DNA from: Bacillota bacterium
GTDB lineage: Bacteria > Bacillota > Limnochordia > Darwinibacteriales > DTU012
DNA length: 22,378 nucleotides
Assembly: GCA_012521805.1 (NCBI GenBank)
Contig: JAAYLQ010000075.1
Coordinates: 1 to 22,378 of the forward strand
Reading direction: 5' to 3'
This document shows positions 5,787-14,175 of this stretch, one piece after another. The notes beneath the pieces are model-generated. The model made no database searches. It saw only the letters and a program-made list of their open reading frames with translations, and was not told the origin of the DNA. A program made the translations under genes and the position numbers. How positions within the stretch are numbered: position 1 is the first letter of the stretch; each line of letters begins with the position of its first letter.

Positions 5787-7291
5787 TCAGAGCTGATGAA
5801 ATAAGCAGAGTAATCAAACAGCAGATTAAGTCATATTCGTCTCAAGTGGACTTCTCGGAAGCTGGTACAGTGATCCAAGTTGGCGATGGTATTGCCCGAG
5901 TCTATGGTCTGTACAGCGCTATGAGCGGTGAACTGCTGGAATTCTCCAACGGAACTTATGGGATGGCACTGAATTTGGACGAAGATACCATTGGAGCAGT
6001 AATTATGGGGTCCGATGCAGGGATCAAAGAAGGCGATCCTGTTAAGCTGACAGGCAGAATGGCTGAAGTTCCGGTGGGAGACGGCATGCTGGGGCGGGTG
6101 GTCAACGCGCTGGGGGAGCCTGTCGACGGAAAGGGTGCGATTGCATCCGATGGGTACCGCAGAATTGAAAGTCCGGCTCCAAGTGTGATTATGCGTCAAG
6201 AGGTTAATCAGCCTCTTCAAACAGGTATCAAAGCGATCGACGCTTTAGTGCCAATTGGGAAAGGTCAGCGTGAGCTAATCATTGGCGATCGCCAGACTGG
6301 TAAAACTGCCATTGCTATTGATACAATACTCAATCAGAAAGACAAAGATGTTTACTGCGTATACGTGGCGATTGGTCAAAAAGCATCTACAGTTGCTCGG
6401 ATCATTAAAGTGCTGAATGAAACAGGAGCAATGGATTACACCACCGTAGTGCTCTCAACCGCCAGTGACTCAGCACCACTGCAGTACCTTGCTCCTTATG
6501 CCGGGTGTGCCATAGCTGAGGAATGGATGTACAGGGGTAAGGATGTACTGATAATCTACGATGATCTATCAAAACATGCAGTGGCTTACCGAGCAATCAG
6601 TCTTCTCCTGCGCCGTCCGCCAGGCCGCGAAGCCTTCCCAGGTGATATTTTTTACCTGCATTCACGGCTGTTAGAACGGGCTGCATGCTTAAGTGAAGAA
6701 TACGGCGGCGGCACATTAACAGCTCTTCCAATAATCGAAACTCAAGAAGGAGATATTTCCGCCTATATTCCAACGAATGTGATTTCCATTACTGACGGAC
6801 AGATCTACCTAGAAGCTGATCTCTTTAACCATGGAGTGAGACCAGCCATCAATCCAGGATTTTCGGTTTCTCGGGTTGGGGGTTCTGCTCAAATTCCGGC
6901 AATGAAAAAGTTAGCTGGTCCCCTTCGAATTGAGTTTGCACAGTACAAAGAATTAGCGGCCTTTTCCCAGTTTGGGTCTGATCTCAGTCAGGATACATTG
7001 GATCGATTAAATCACGGCGAGCGGATTATGGAGGTGCTCAAACAGCCCCAGTATAAACCGATGCCGGTGGAAGATCAGGTTCTGATTCTCTATGCTTTAA
7101 ACAATGACTACTTAAAAGATATTGAATTGAGCCGTATTCTGAAGTTCCAGAATGATTTAATCAAGTATGTGGACAGCCATGCTGCCCACATTAAAGATGA
7201 AATTCGAGAAACTGGTGAGATTTCAGATGAGCTGGAAAAGGAAATCGATGCAGTGATTGCTGAAGTTAAGAAACAGTATAATTATGGGTAG
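5780..7291 (+). CDS. atpA: ATP synthase F1 subunit alpha
   Basis: A 503-residue regulatory nucleotide-binding subunit. The Walker A motif GDRQTGKT is at about 169-176, and the arginine-finger region is VSRVGGSAQ. The N-terminal beta-barrel has GTVIQVGDGIARVYGL. ATG 5780 is chosen because GAGAGGGGG ends 7 nt upstream; a TTG at 5774 in the same frame is too close to that site. It overlaps the atpH stop. Length and motifs match bacterial alpha subunits throughout, with no sign of damage. Confidence 0.97.
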   Translation: MVVRADEISRVIKQQIKSYSSQVDFSEAGTVIQVGDGIARVYGLYSAMSGELLEFSNGTYGMALNLDEDTIGAVIMGSDAGIKEGDPVKLTGRMAEVPVGDGMLGRVVNALGEPVDGKGAIASDGYRRIESPAPSVIMRQEVNQPLQTGIKAIDALVPIGKGQRELIIGDRQTGKTAIAIDTILNQKDKDVYCVYVAIGQKASTVARIIKVLNETGAMDYTTVVLSTASDSAPLQYLAPYAGCAIAEEWMYRGKDVLIIYDDLSKHAVAYRAISLLLRRPPGREAFPGDIFYLHSRLLERAACLSEEYGGGTLTALPIIETQEGDISAYIPTNVISITDGQIYLEADLFNHGVRPAINPGFSVSRVGGSAQIPAMKKLAGPLRIEFAQYKELAAFSQFGSDLSQDTLDRLNHGERIMEVLKQPQYKPMPVEDQVLILYALNNDYLKDIELSRILKFQNDLIKYVDSHAAHIKDEIRETGEISDELEKEIDAVIAEVKKQYNYG

Positions 7292-7303
7292 GGAGGTACC
7301 ACT

Positions 7304-8158
7304 GTGGCTTCGTTGCGAGATATCAAACAGAGAATATCTAACGTCAGCTCTACCGAACAGATTGTTAAAGCAATGAACATGATTGCTTCGACGAAACTGC
7401 ATAAAGCTAGAGCGCAGTTGGAAGGGGTACGTCCCATCTACCATCATCTAAGTCTTTTGGTTGATGAACTTGGCTCGTACAGCAGAGCGCGGTCACATGT
7501 ATTTTTTAAAGAGCGAGAGGTAAGAAATTCATTATATATTATCCTTACTAGTGATCGCGGATTTTCCGGTGGTTATAATGCCAACATTATGGCAAAGGCT
7601 TTGGAACATATGAACCAAGGAAAAAATGAAAAAATCCTAGTGGTTGGTTCCAAAGGCAGTGAGTTTTTTAAAAAGCGGGAGAAAAATATCATCCGCACGA
7701 TCACTGACGTAGCGGATGCCCAAGTTTATCATGGGTCTGAAAGTATTGCGCGGTGGGTGGTAGAACTCTACCTATCTGGTGAAGCTGATGAGGTGTTTGT
7801 GGTTTATACTCAGTTTGAATCTCTTCTCAACTATGTGCCTAAGGTAGATCAACTGCTGCCCGCAGCCGCAAGTACAGAAGAGTTAAATGATGATGACAGA
7901 AAATTTGAACCTGATATTTTGACATATATCGATCACGTTATTCCGTTTTATCTGCATATGAGTTTGTTCAGAGCATTTTCTGAATCTCATACCAGCGAGC
8001 AGGCTGCTCGCATGATCAATATGGATGCAGCTAGAAAAAACGCTGAGGAAATGATTGAGGAACTAATCCGCTTCTACAACCGTAAGCGGCAGGCTGCTAT
8101 CACGCAGGAACTCAGCGAAATTGTTGGTAGTGCAGACGTATTGAATACTTTTGAATAA
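7304..8158 (+). CDS. atpG: ATP synthase F1 subunit gamma
   Basis: A 284-residue central-stalk subunit. The N-terminal helix has the family signature SLRDIKQRISNV...QIVKAMNMIASTKL, and the C-terminal helix has NAEEMIEELIRFYNRKRQAAITQELSEIV. These two helices form the coiled coil that turns inside the alpha3beta3 head. The start is GTG 7304 behind GGGAGGT. It lies 12 nt after atpA and 12 nt before atpD. Confidence 0.96.
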   Translation: MASLRDIKQRISNVSSTEQIVKAMNMIASTKLHKARAQLEGVRPIYHHLSLLVDELGSYSRARSHVFFKEREVRNSLYIILTSDRGFSGGYNANIMAKALEHMNQGKNEKILVVGSKGSEFFKKREKNIIRTITDVADAQVYHGSESIARWVVELYLSGEADEVFVVYTQFESLLNYVPKVDQLLPAAASTEELNDDDRKFEPDILTYIDHVIPFYLHMSLFRAFSESHTSEQAARMINMDAARKNAEEMIEELIRFYNRKRQAAITQELSEIVGSADVLNTFE

Positions 8159-8170
8159 AGGTGGAAGTAC

Positions 8171-9571
8171 ATGACGGCTAAAAATATAGGTAAAATTACA
8201 CGAATAATAGGTGCGGTTATTGATATTCGCTTTGAGAACGAGTTACCTTCTTTATACAATGCTATCGAAGTGCCGTTCGGCGAGGATACAATCGTGCTGG
8301 AAGTTATGCAGCATGTTGGCGATTACACGGTGCGGTGCATTTCGATGCATCCCACCGATGGATTGAAGCGCGGTATGGAAGCGATAGACACAGGTGCGCC
8401 GATATCCGTGCCGGTCGGTGAAGAAATTCTCGGCCGCATGGTCAATGTTTTAGGTGAGCCAATTGATAATGAACCTGAAATCAAAGCCGCGGAGTATTGG
8501 TCGATTCACAGAAATCCGCCTAGTTTTACTGACCAGGTAGCTCAGCCGGAAATGCTGGAAACCGGCATTAAGGCAATTGATCTGCTCTGCCCCTTCTCAA
8601 AGGGAGGCAAGATCGGTTTGTTTGGTGGTGCCGGTGTAGGAAAAACAGTTCTAATTATGGAGCTGATCAACAGCATTGCCAAGGAACATGGTGGCTATTC
8701 TGTGTTCGTTGGGGTAGGGGAGCGTACCCGCGAGGGCAATGATTTGTATTACGATATGAAAAATTCCGGAGTACTCGATAATACAGCGCTCATATTCGGT
8801 CAGATGAACGAGCCTCCCGGAGTAAGAATGCGGGTTGGCTTGACTGGCTTAACTATGGCTGAGTATTTCCGTGATGTTAAGCAGCAGGATGTTCTGCTGT
8901 TTATTGACAATATCTTCCGCTTTGTTCAGGCGGGCTCTGAGGTATCGGCTCTGCTGGGACGCACTCCAAGTGCTGTTGGGTACCAGCCCACTTTGGCCAC
9001 TGAGATTGGTGCTCTCCAGGAACGAATTACATCGACAAAGTTTGGTTCAATCACCTCAGTTCAGGCGATCTATGTTCCTGCAGACGACTTCACTGATCCA
9101 GCAACAGCCACTACATTCGCCCATCTGGACGCAATGACTGTGCTTTCCCGTGCCATTGTTGAGCAGGGAATTTACCCTGCTATAGATCCTTTGAACTCTT
9201 CTTCACGGATTTTGGAAGCCAGCATTGTTGGAGCGGAACACTATCGGGTTGCCCATGCGGTCCGGAGTATACTGCAGCGGTATAAAGATCTGCAGGATAT
9301 TGTGGCTATTTTAGGAATGGACGAATTGTCCGAAGAAGATAAACTGCTCGTTAATCGAGCAAGAAAGATTCAGAGGTTCTTATCGCAGCCTTTCTACGTT
9401 GCGGAGAAATTTACATCAATTCCAGGGCGCTATGTACCTGTGGATGAAACCATTCGCGGTTTTAGGGAAATAATAGAAGGAGTCCATGACAATATCCCGG
9501 AAGGTTACTTCCTTAACGTTGGGACAATTGATGAAGTTGTGGAGAAATTTAAGAATGCACGAGGTGGTTGA
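8171..9571 (+). CDS. atpD: ATP synthase F1 subunit beta (catalytic)
   Basis: A 466-residue catalytic subunit. Walker A is GGAGVGKT (152-159), the catalytic Glu is E184 in GVGERTREG, and the Walker B region is LLFIDNIFRF. The C-terminal DELSEED contact motif is present as MDELSEEDK. AAAGGTGG precedes ATG 8171. The stop is very close to atpC, so the two are coupled. All expected motifs are intact, consistent with a functional F-type enzyme. Confidence 0.98.
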   Translation: MTAKNIGKITRIIGAVIDIRFENELPSLYNAIEVPFGEDTIVLEVMQHVGDYTVRCISMHPTDGLKRGMEAIDTGAPISVPVGEEILGRMVNVLGEPIDNEPEIKAAEYWSIHRNPPSFTDQVAQPEMLETGIKAIDLLCPFSKGGKIGLFGGAGVGKTVLIMELINSIAKEHGGYSVFVGVGERTREGNDLYYDMKNSGVLDNTALIFGQMNEPPGVRMRVGLTGLTMAEYFRDVKQQDVLLFIDNIFRFVQAGSEVSALLGRTPSAVGYQPTLATEIGALQERITSTKFGSITSVQAIYVPADDFTDPATATTFAHLDAMTVLSRAIVEQGIYPAIDPLNSSSRILEASIVGAEHYRVAHAVRSILQRYKDLQDIVAILGMDELSEEDKLLVNRARKIQRFLSQPFYVAEKFTSIPGRYVPVDETIRGFREIIEGVHDNIPEGYFLNVGTIDEVVEKFKNARGG

Positions 9572-9573
9572 AG

Positions 9574-10011
9574 GTGAATAACAAAATTGAGCTTAAAATC
9601 ACCACCCCTCGCGGCCTAAAGTTTGAAGAAGAGGCTGACATGGTAATTATGCGCTGTATTGATGGCGACTTGGGTGTGCTTCCTGGACATGAACCGATTT
9701 CAGCAGTGCTGGGTGATGGTATCCTCCGGATCTATAACAACGATTATGTGAAAAAACTAGCTGTTTTCGGCGGGATAGCGGATATAGATCAAAAATCGAT
9801 TAAGATTTTTACCACCATTGCTCAGCGGCCTGACGAAATCGATGTAGAACGTGCGGAATCAGATCTGCGCGAAGCTGAAGCTACAATGATTGAAGAATTG
9901 GAAGAGAATCAAGTTCGCAGACTGCAGGTATTGATGCGCCGTGCTTTGGTGCGTATTGAAGTCAGTTCGCATCCAGAGGAAACGATTCATTACGATAATC
10001 AAGATTCATAA
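9574..10011 (+). CDS. atpC: ATP synthase F1 subunit epsilon
   Basis: A 145-residue epsilon subunit. An N-terminal beta-sandwich (ITTPRGLKFEEEADMVIM, then GDLGVLPGHEP) is followed by a C-terminal helical hairpin that modulates ATPase activity. GTG 9574 is chosen because GAGGTGG ends 6 nt upstream; an in-frame TTG at 9568 touches that site. It lies 2 nt after the atpD stop and is the last gene of the operon, followed directly by a terminator. The C-terminal tail is about ten residues longer than in E. coli. Confidence 0.93.
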   Translation: MNNKIELKITTPRGLKFEEEADMVIMRCIDGDLGVLPGHEPISAVLGDGILRIYNNDYVKKLAVFGGIADIDQKSIKIFTTIAQRPDEIDVERAESDLREAEATMIEELEENQVRRLQVLMRRALVRIEVSSHPEETIHYDNQDS

Positions 10012-10025
10012 TTATACTTCTAAAA

Positions 10026-10055
10026 AAAGCAGCCTTTTAAAATCAAGGCTGCTTT
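10026..10055. terminator. bidirectional terminator between atpC and the ferritin-like gene
   Basis: An 11-bp perfect stem, AAAGCAGCCTT (10026-10036) with AAGGCTGCTTT (10045-10055), encloses an 8-nt loop. The T run is stronger on the minus strand (seven T) than on the plus strand, so it serves both converging units. Confidence 0.88.
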
Positions 10056-10064
10056 GCTGTATCT

Positions 10065-11327
10065 TTATACAAACTGGGGTACTCTGCTCTTAGATCTGCC
10101 AATTTCAGTATTATCTACCCTGCGATTTCTTAAACTATTAACAGGATGGACATCAACTTCAGAACGGTAATCGTTTCCGAATTTGTTCTGATGCTCAGTA
10201 ATGACAACATGGCTGGGCACCATACTTATATCATGATTAACAGCATTTTGGTACCAGAAAAATCCATGATTGTCCGGTAGATCGTTAATATGCTTAAGGT
10301 GTACGTAATCAGCTGTCAGTTCTGTTTGATGATACATCACATCACGAACATAATTCTTTGTATCATGGAAGTTGAGAAGTTTAGGGAATGGCCCAGGTAC
10401 AACGGTGCTCCAATGCTTGTTTTCATACATTGCCAGTAAATCGGCAGCGCGGTGGAGATGGGCAATCTCTTGTTCCAAATGGGATTCCAAAATTAGTTTA
10501 ATGTTCGGATCAACTTCAGTCTGATAGAACGAGTAATAGAGATAACACTCCATGTATTGGTGCAGCAGTAAGTTCTCGAGCCAGGTGCAGTTTGGGTCAA
10601 GGAGAGATCCGTACTGACTGACATGCTGCTCTTCAATCATAGCAATTTCTTGATAGAGCTGGCGTCCGAGATCGTTATAGTATGTGGGACCGATGTTCAT
10701 ATAAAAATTCATGGTCTGCTGTTCGGCTGCGGTAATGATTAGAGTGTTGAGTTTGGTTTGAATATCTGCTGTCTTAAAATCGACATAGAAGCGGATTGCT
10801 TCGTTTGGGTGGCGGTGTTCAGAGATTGTCGGCCTGCCGGGGGTAATCTCCACATAGTCTTGGACTAAGTTGTGAGCCGGCACATTTTTGTCAAAGTTGA
10901 GTAGATTCGCATAGCGATAGAGGTGATCAAAATCCTCTAACAGAGCGAAGTCTAATGTTTGTTTAACATAGGGATTAGGTTCATTTTGCGCCAGCCATGC
11001 GGTCAGGTCAACAGCAAGATGTTCATAACCGATAGTTGTTTCCAGCGGTGTTTCATCAATTGGAGAGAGCCAATTGATGCGCTTCTGCTGCTGCTGTTCT
11101 GAGCGGCGGAGCATAGCTAAGTCGCGGCGCAGTTCGTTATTGGTGCAATTACGGTGAAATTGATGCAAAAACAGTATTGATTCAACTTCGATCCCATTCA
11201 TCAGGATAACTCGAGTTTTGGTATAGGGGTCTACGTTCATTTTGGAATAGGGTTTCGGATACATTTTTTCCCAGTCCATGATCGTATCCCCCAGTAACAT
11301 CGGTTTTTGATCAAAGGGATTGAACAT
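10065..11327 (-). CDS. ferritin-like protein with repeated Glu...ExxH helix pairs
   Basis: A 420-residue, largely helical soluble protein without signal peptide. I do not recognise a named family. Helix pairs carrying the diiron pattern are visible: E102 with E131/H135 (LLEDFDH), E202 with E232/H235 (IEEQH), and E260 with E287/H290 (EQEIAH). A degenerate first pair may be E47/E49 with E77, lacking the His. Four such pairs would make two ferritin-like four-helix bundles in one chain. The last 75 residues are basic and look disordered. AAGGAGTGG precedes the ATG at 11327. It lies 54 nt after a small membrane-protein gene on the same strand. The metal and the reaction are unknown; an oxygen or peroxide-protective role is only a guess. 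Confidence 0.7.
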   Translation of the reverse strand: MFNPFDQKPMLLGDTIMDWEKMYPKPYSKMNVDPYTKTRVILMNGIEVESILFLHQFHRNCTNNELRRDLAMLRRSEQQQQKRINWLSPIDETPLETTIGYEHLAVDLTAWLAQNEPNPYVKQTLDFALLEDFDHLYRYANLLNFDKNVPAHNLVQDYVEITPGRPTISEHRHPNEAIRFYVDFKTADIQTKLNTLIITAAEQQTMNFYMNIGPTYYNDLGRQLYQEIAMIEEQHVSQYGSLLDPNCTWLENLLLHQYMECYLYYSFYQTEVDPNIKLILESHLEQEIAHLHRAADLLAMYENKHWSTVVPGPFPKLLNFHDTKNYVRDVMYHQTELTADYVHLKHINDLPDNHGFFWYQNAVNHDISMVPSHVVITEHQNKFGNDYRSEVDVHPVNSLRNRRVDNTEIGRSKSRVPQFV

Positions 11328-11381
11328 AGTGGTCCACTCCTTTACTTAATGGATTCTAAAATCTATATTGTGTCTTTGCTG

Positions 11382-11549
11382 TTACTGCCTGACTGTAGGC
11401 CGCAGCATATCAAGGAATCCCAGCACGATATGGGCTAAACCGAATCCCAGCACTCCCGCTGCAAATTCTCCAGGCAGCATGAAGTATCCGATTGCTGTCA
11501 CAATTACACCCACAATGATGACAATCCAGCTGGTTGTCATTCCATTCAT
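11382..11549 (-). CDS. 55-residue two-helix membrane protein
   Basis: Starting at the minus-strand ATG at 11549, a 55-residue frame begins MNGMTTSWIVIIVGVIVTAI and ends MLRPTVRQ. Two hydrophobic segments (about 7-25 and 29-48) flank a Pro-Gly-Glu turn (LPGEF). GGAGGTGAG lies at ideal distance upstream of the ATG, which strongly supports real translation despite the short length. It is the first gene of a two-gene minus-strand operon with the ferritin-like protein. Function unknown; it may anchor or recruit its partner at the membrane. Confidence 0.8.
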   Translation of the reverse strand: MNGMTTSWIVIIVGVIVTAIGYFMLPGEFAAGVLGFGLAHIVLGFLDMLRPTVRQ

Positions 11550-11732
11550 TCTGCTCACCTCCGTTAGTTAATTTTTCCTGACTGTGAAGATTTAATACAA
11601 AACTAGCGAGCTTTTCTTGATTATGAAGTAATTAATAAGCTGGAAAATAATGGGGAAGAGTTCAGCAGATCGCTTTAGAGCGTATCGTGGGGGAATGATT
11701 TCCTAGATGGGGTTTTGCTTGCTTTAATTTGT
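11550..11732. other. divergent intergenic region
   Basis: Separates the minus-strand ferritin-like operon from the plus-strand PII-like operon. Near 11670-11688 there is a short imperfect hairpin (CGCT-ttag-AGCG). I see no clear minus-strand sigma-A promoter and no gene. Confidence 0.4.
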
Positions 11733-11761
11733 TTGACAAATCCGTCTAAAATAATTATGAT
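11733..11761 (+). promoter_or_regulatory. sigma-A promoter of the PII-like/antiporter operon
   Basis: TTGACA (11733-11738), a 17-nt spacer, and TATGAT (11756-11761). The predicted start leaves about a 33-nt leader to the ATG at 11801, with AAAGGAGGGT before it. Confidence 0.8.
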
Positions 11762-11800
11762 AGAATATGATATATTATTATATTTAAAGGAGGGTAGAGC

Positions 11801-12139
11801 ATGCAGCTGTTAGTGTTTATTTTAAAAAAAGTCGAACTAATCGAGGAGTTAATTAAGGAACTGGCAGAAGCAGGAATTACCGGTGGAACGATCTTAAGCG
11901 GAACAGGGATGGTAACAGCTATGATGAGTATGGACAGCTTGCCAGTGTTTGGCATGTTAAGGCAGGTTCTCGGTGATCAGGAAAAGGAAGCCAGCAAGGT
12001 AATGCTGTTCGTGCTCAAGGATGAAGATGCTGCATCCGCGCGTAAAATTATCAAAAAAGTAATTGGAGACCTAACCGAGCCAAATACAGGAATCTTATTT
12101 GGAATGCCAATTACGTATGTAGAAGGACTAGGTGATTAA
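11801..12139 (+). CDS. PII-like signalling protein
   Basis: A 112-residue protein with the PII/GlnB-like beta-alpha-beta repeat. The first strand and helix are MQLLVFILKKVELIEELIKE, leading to GITGGTIL. The second repeat includes SKVMLFVLKDEDAASARKII and ends PNTGILFGMPITYVEGL, which resembles the C-terminal strand of GlnB (TGRIGDGKIFV). The T-loop region is short and lacks the uridylylated Tyr of GlnB, so it belongs with PII-like proteins, not classical nitrogen regulators. It is the first gene of the operon, and its end overlaps or abuts the antiporter gene. PII-like trimers bind nucleotides and gate partner transporters (for example SbtB with SbtA). A role in gating the antiporter is inference from this pairing. 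Confidence 0.75.
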   Translation: MQLLVFILKKVELIEELIKELAEAGITGGTILSGTGMVTAMMSMDSLPVFGMLRQVLGDQEKEASKVMLFVLKDEDAASARKIIKKVIGDLTEPNTGILFGMPITYVEGLGD

Positions 12140-12140
12140 C

Positions 12141-13340
12141 ATGGTGGAGTTGAATGTTTATGTTTACTTAGCTATAGGTTTATTATTAAGCCTTTTGTCT
12201 AGTAAACTGATGAGGAAGTTAAGACTTCCTAATGTTACTGGATTTCTGATTTTTGGTCTGCTTGCAGGTCCTTACTGTCTGAACATTCTTTCGAAAGAAG
12301 TTGTTGAGCAATTTGCAATTATCCCTGACATTGCTCTAGGATTTATTGCTTTTTCAATTGGTGCGGAATTTAAGCACTCTTATTTAAAACAGGCAGGTAA
12401 AACACCAATAATAATTGCTATTTTAGAAGGTTTGGGGGCAAGTATCTTTGTTGTCCTCATTCTAATCTTAACCGGTCACGACACCGCGTTTTCGCTGGTA
12501 TTGGGTGCGATTGCTGCTGCTACAGCCCCTGCTGCAACGCTGATGGTGGTGCGGCAGTATAGAGCACAGGGACCTGTTACAAGTACACTGCTGCCTGTGG
12601 TTGCCCTTGATGATGTTGTGGCAATAGTTGTTTTCGGTATTTCTGTAGCGATTGCAAAAGCAATAAACAATCCAGAAGCTGCATCATTGCTGACAACTTT
12701 GTTAAAGCCGTTAATCGAGATAGTTGGCGCGTTAATTATAGGCGGACTCTTAGGCATCGTCTTGAAGCTGTTAATAGACTGGTTTGCCGATTCGGGAATG
12801 CGGCTGGCTGTGGCCATCGCTATGATTCTGTTGTGTACAGGACTTGCTGTGGCTACCGGAGCATCACCGCTGCTGGCATGCATGATTATGAGCTCATTTT
12901 ATGTCAATTTGTCGCAAAATAGTGAAAAAGTCTTAGAACAGTTGGACCACTTCACACCTCCCCTGTTTATGCTGTTATTCTTTGTTTCAGGAGCCAATCT
13001 AGACATTACGATCCTACCGTCAGTAGGACTGATTGGACTGCTGTACATTATTTTCCGGGTTTTGGGTAAGTTTGCTGGCTGCCTGATCGGTGCAAGTGTT
13101 ACAGATGCTGAGCCGGTTGTTAAAAAATACCTGGGTTTTACCTTGATTCCTCAAGCCGGTGTTGCAATTGGTTTAGCCGGATTGGCCATGAGGGTAGTTC
13201 CAGAGTATGGTCCACAAATTCAAACAGTAGTTCTCTGCGCTACTGTTATTTATGAATTGATAGGACCAGTAGTTACCAAGATTGCGCTGCAAAAAGCTGG
13301 AGAGATTCGTACAACAGCAGAAGCTGGCCAATTTTTCTAG
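12141..13340 (+). CDS. CPA2-family cation/proton antiporter
   Basis: A 399-residue integral membrane protein with about 12 helices. The fold-defining motifs are ATAPAATLMVVRQYR, in the unwound helix region, and LPVVALDDVVAI, with the paired Asp of electrogenic CPA2 antiporters (NhaA/NapA/KefB style). The C-terminal part has LIPQAGVAIGLAGLAM. There is no cytosolic TrkA-N/RCK domain, unlike KefB/KefC, so regulation must come from elsewhere, plausibly the PII-like protein just upstream. ATG 12141 has AGGTG 6 nt upstream; GTG 12132 in the same frame is an alternative. Probable exchange is Na+ or K+ for H+. Together with a probable Na+ ATP synthase in this window, it fits Na+ energetics. Confidence 0.88.
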   Translation: MVELNVYVYLAIGLLLSLLSSKLMRKLRLPNVTGFLIFGLLAGPYCLNILSKEVVEQFAIIPDIALGFIAFSIGAEFKHSYLKQAGKTPIIIAILEGLGASIFVVLILILTGHDTAFSLVLGAIAAATAPAATLMVVRQYRAQGPVTSTLLPVVALDDVVAIVVFGISVAIAKAINNPEAASLLTTLLKPLIEIVGALIIGGLLGIVLKLLIDWFADSGMRLAVAIAMILLCTGLAVATGASPLLACMIMSSFYVNLSQNSEKVLEQLDHFTPPLFMLLFFVSGANLDITILPSVGLIGLLYIIFRVLGKFAGCLIGASVTDAEPVVKKYLGFTLIPQAGVAIGLAGLAMRVVPEYGPQIQTVVLCATVIYELIGPVVTKIALQKAGEIRTTAEAGQFF

Positions 13341-13389
13341 AATATGCTTACCGCATTCAAAACAAGATATAACTGCTCAGATTTTCAGG

Positions 13390-13421
13390 AAAACCGCTAG
13401 GCTGAACGCCCAGCGGTTTTT
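13390..13421. terminator. bidirectional terminator after the antiporter gene
   Basis: AAAACCGCT (13390-13398) pairs with AGCGGTTTT (13412-13420), extended inside by GGC/GCC. It is followed by T on the plus strand; the minus strand also has a T run. It ends the antiporter operon and the converging minus-strand gene. Confidence 0.88.
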
Positions 13422-13428
13422 ACTAATT

Positions 13429-14046
13429 TTAGAGCAGTAGTAACAGCAAGAGCAGTATCAAAAGCAGCAGAGCAAAGAGCAGTAGGGTTTGGTTTATACC
13501 CGGGTCCGCCAGCTGGTAGCGCACTTGAGCAATGGCAAATTCGTCATCGCCGTTGATTATCACCCGATCGATAGGCAGATCCGGAGGGGTGCTGCTGAGA
13601 GCAAACAGCCGGGCTCCAAAGCTGCCTTCAACATCGCGAGTGATGCTGCCGAGCAGTGTGTTGCCATTGTAAAAATTCACTGTAAATGGATGCACTCCGA
13701 AAAAAGATGGTTCAAGCTCGAATCCGAAGATGGTTACTGGAGCTGAAAGAACCATAGTTTGAGTGGTATCATTTGTGATCAATACGTCTGGATTAGCACT
13801 TTCTGATTCTGGTGGAGAAGACCAGGTTGCCCATCCGTCGGGAACAGGTCCCGATTTGATGACAGGATTGCTAAAAGTAACAGTAAGAATGCCGTCAGTT
13901 ATGAAATTATGCTCACTATTAAACTCAAGTTGAGAAATATCAATTTTGGTAGTGGCATCCAGATAAGCTTGATCGGGACTGCTGATGGGTGATACGGCTG
14001 CTGGCTGCACATCTTGCCGCAAGGGCATGTTTGTTAAATTGTTCAT
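13429..14046 (-). CDS. beta-rich protein with C-terminal poly-leucine membrane anchor
   Basis: A 205-residue protein from the minus-strand ATG at 14046, which has AAAGGAGGTGA in front; the frame is open further upstream, but that part has no start signal. The body (about 30-180) is rich in Asn, Ser, Thr and Gly with alternating hydrophobics, and includes ITIFGFE-like and FTVNFYNGNTLLGSI strands. This recalls surface beta-sandwich domains of PEP-CTERM-type proteins. The last 18 residues are Leu except for one Phe, one Ala and one Ile, and the chain ends directly after the leucine run. There is no N-terminal signal peptide, so it may be a tail-anchored protein. I do not recognise the family; function unknown. 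Confidence 0.75.
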   Translation of the reverse strand: MNNLTNMPLRQDVQPAAVSPISSPDQAYLDATTKIDISQLEFNSEHNFITDGILTVTFSNPVIKSGPVPDGWATWSSPPESESANPDVLITNDTTQTMVLSAPVTIFGFELEPSFFGVHPFTVNFYNGNTLLGSITRDVEGSFGARLFALSSTPPDLPIDRVIINGDDEFAIAQVRYQLADPGINQTLLLFALLLLILLLLLLLL

Positions 14047-14175
14047 ACTGCAGTCACCTCCTTTCATAAGGGTTTTGTATACCCATATTATGTTGGGGTA
14101 TGCTGAAAAGCACCGGGTTTGTATTCTCGTTTTTGAACTTGGTCTGGGGTCTCGGCAAAATTTAAACAAAACATA

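Noticed and set aside
5831..6220. Antisense open frame of 129 codons within atpA
   Set aside because: Lies opposite a strongly conserved gene, has no ribosome site and no recognisable domain; it is a shadow of atpA codon usage. The same applies to the other frames inside atp and pfl genes.
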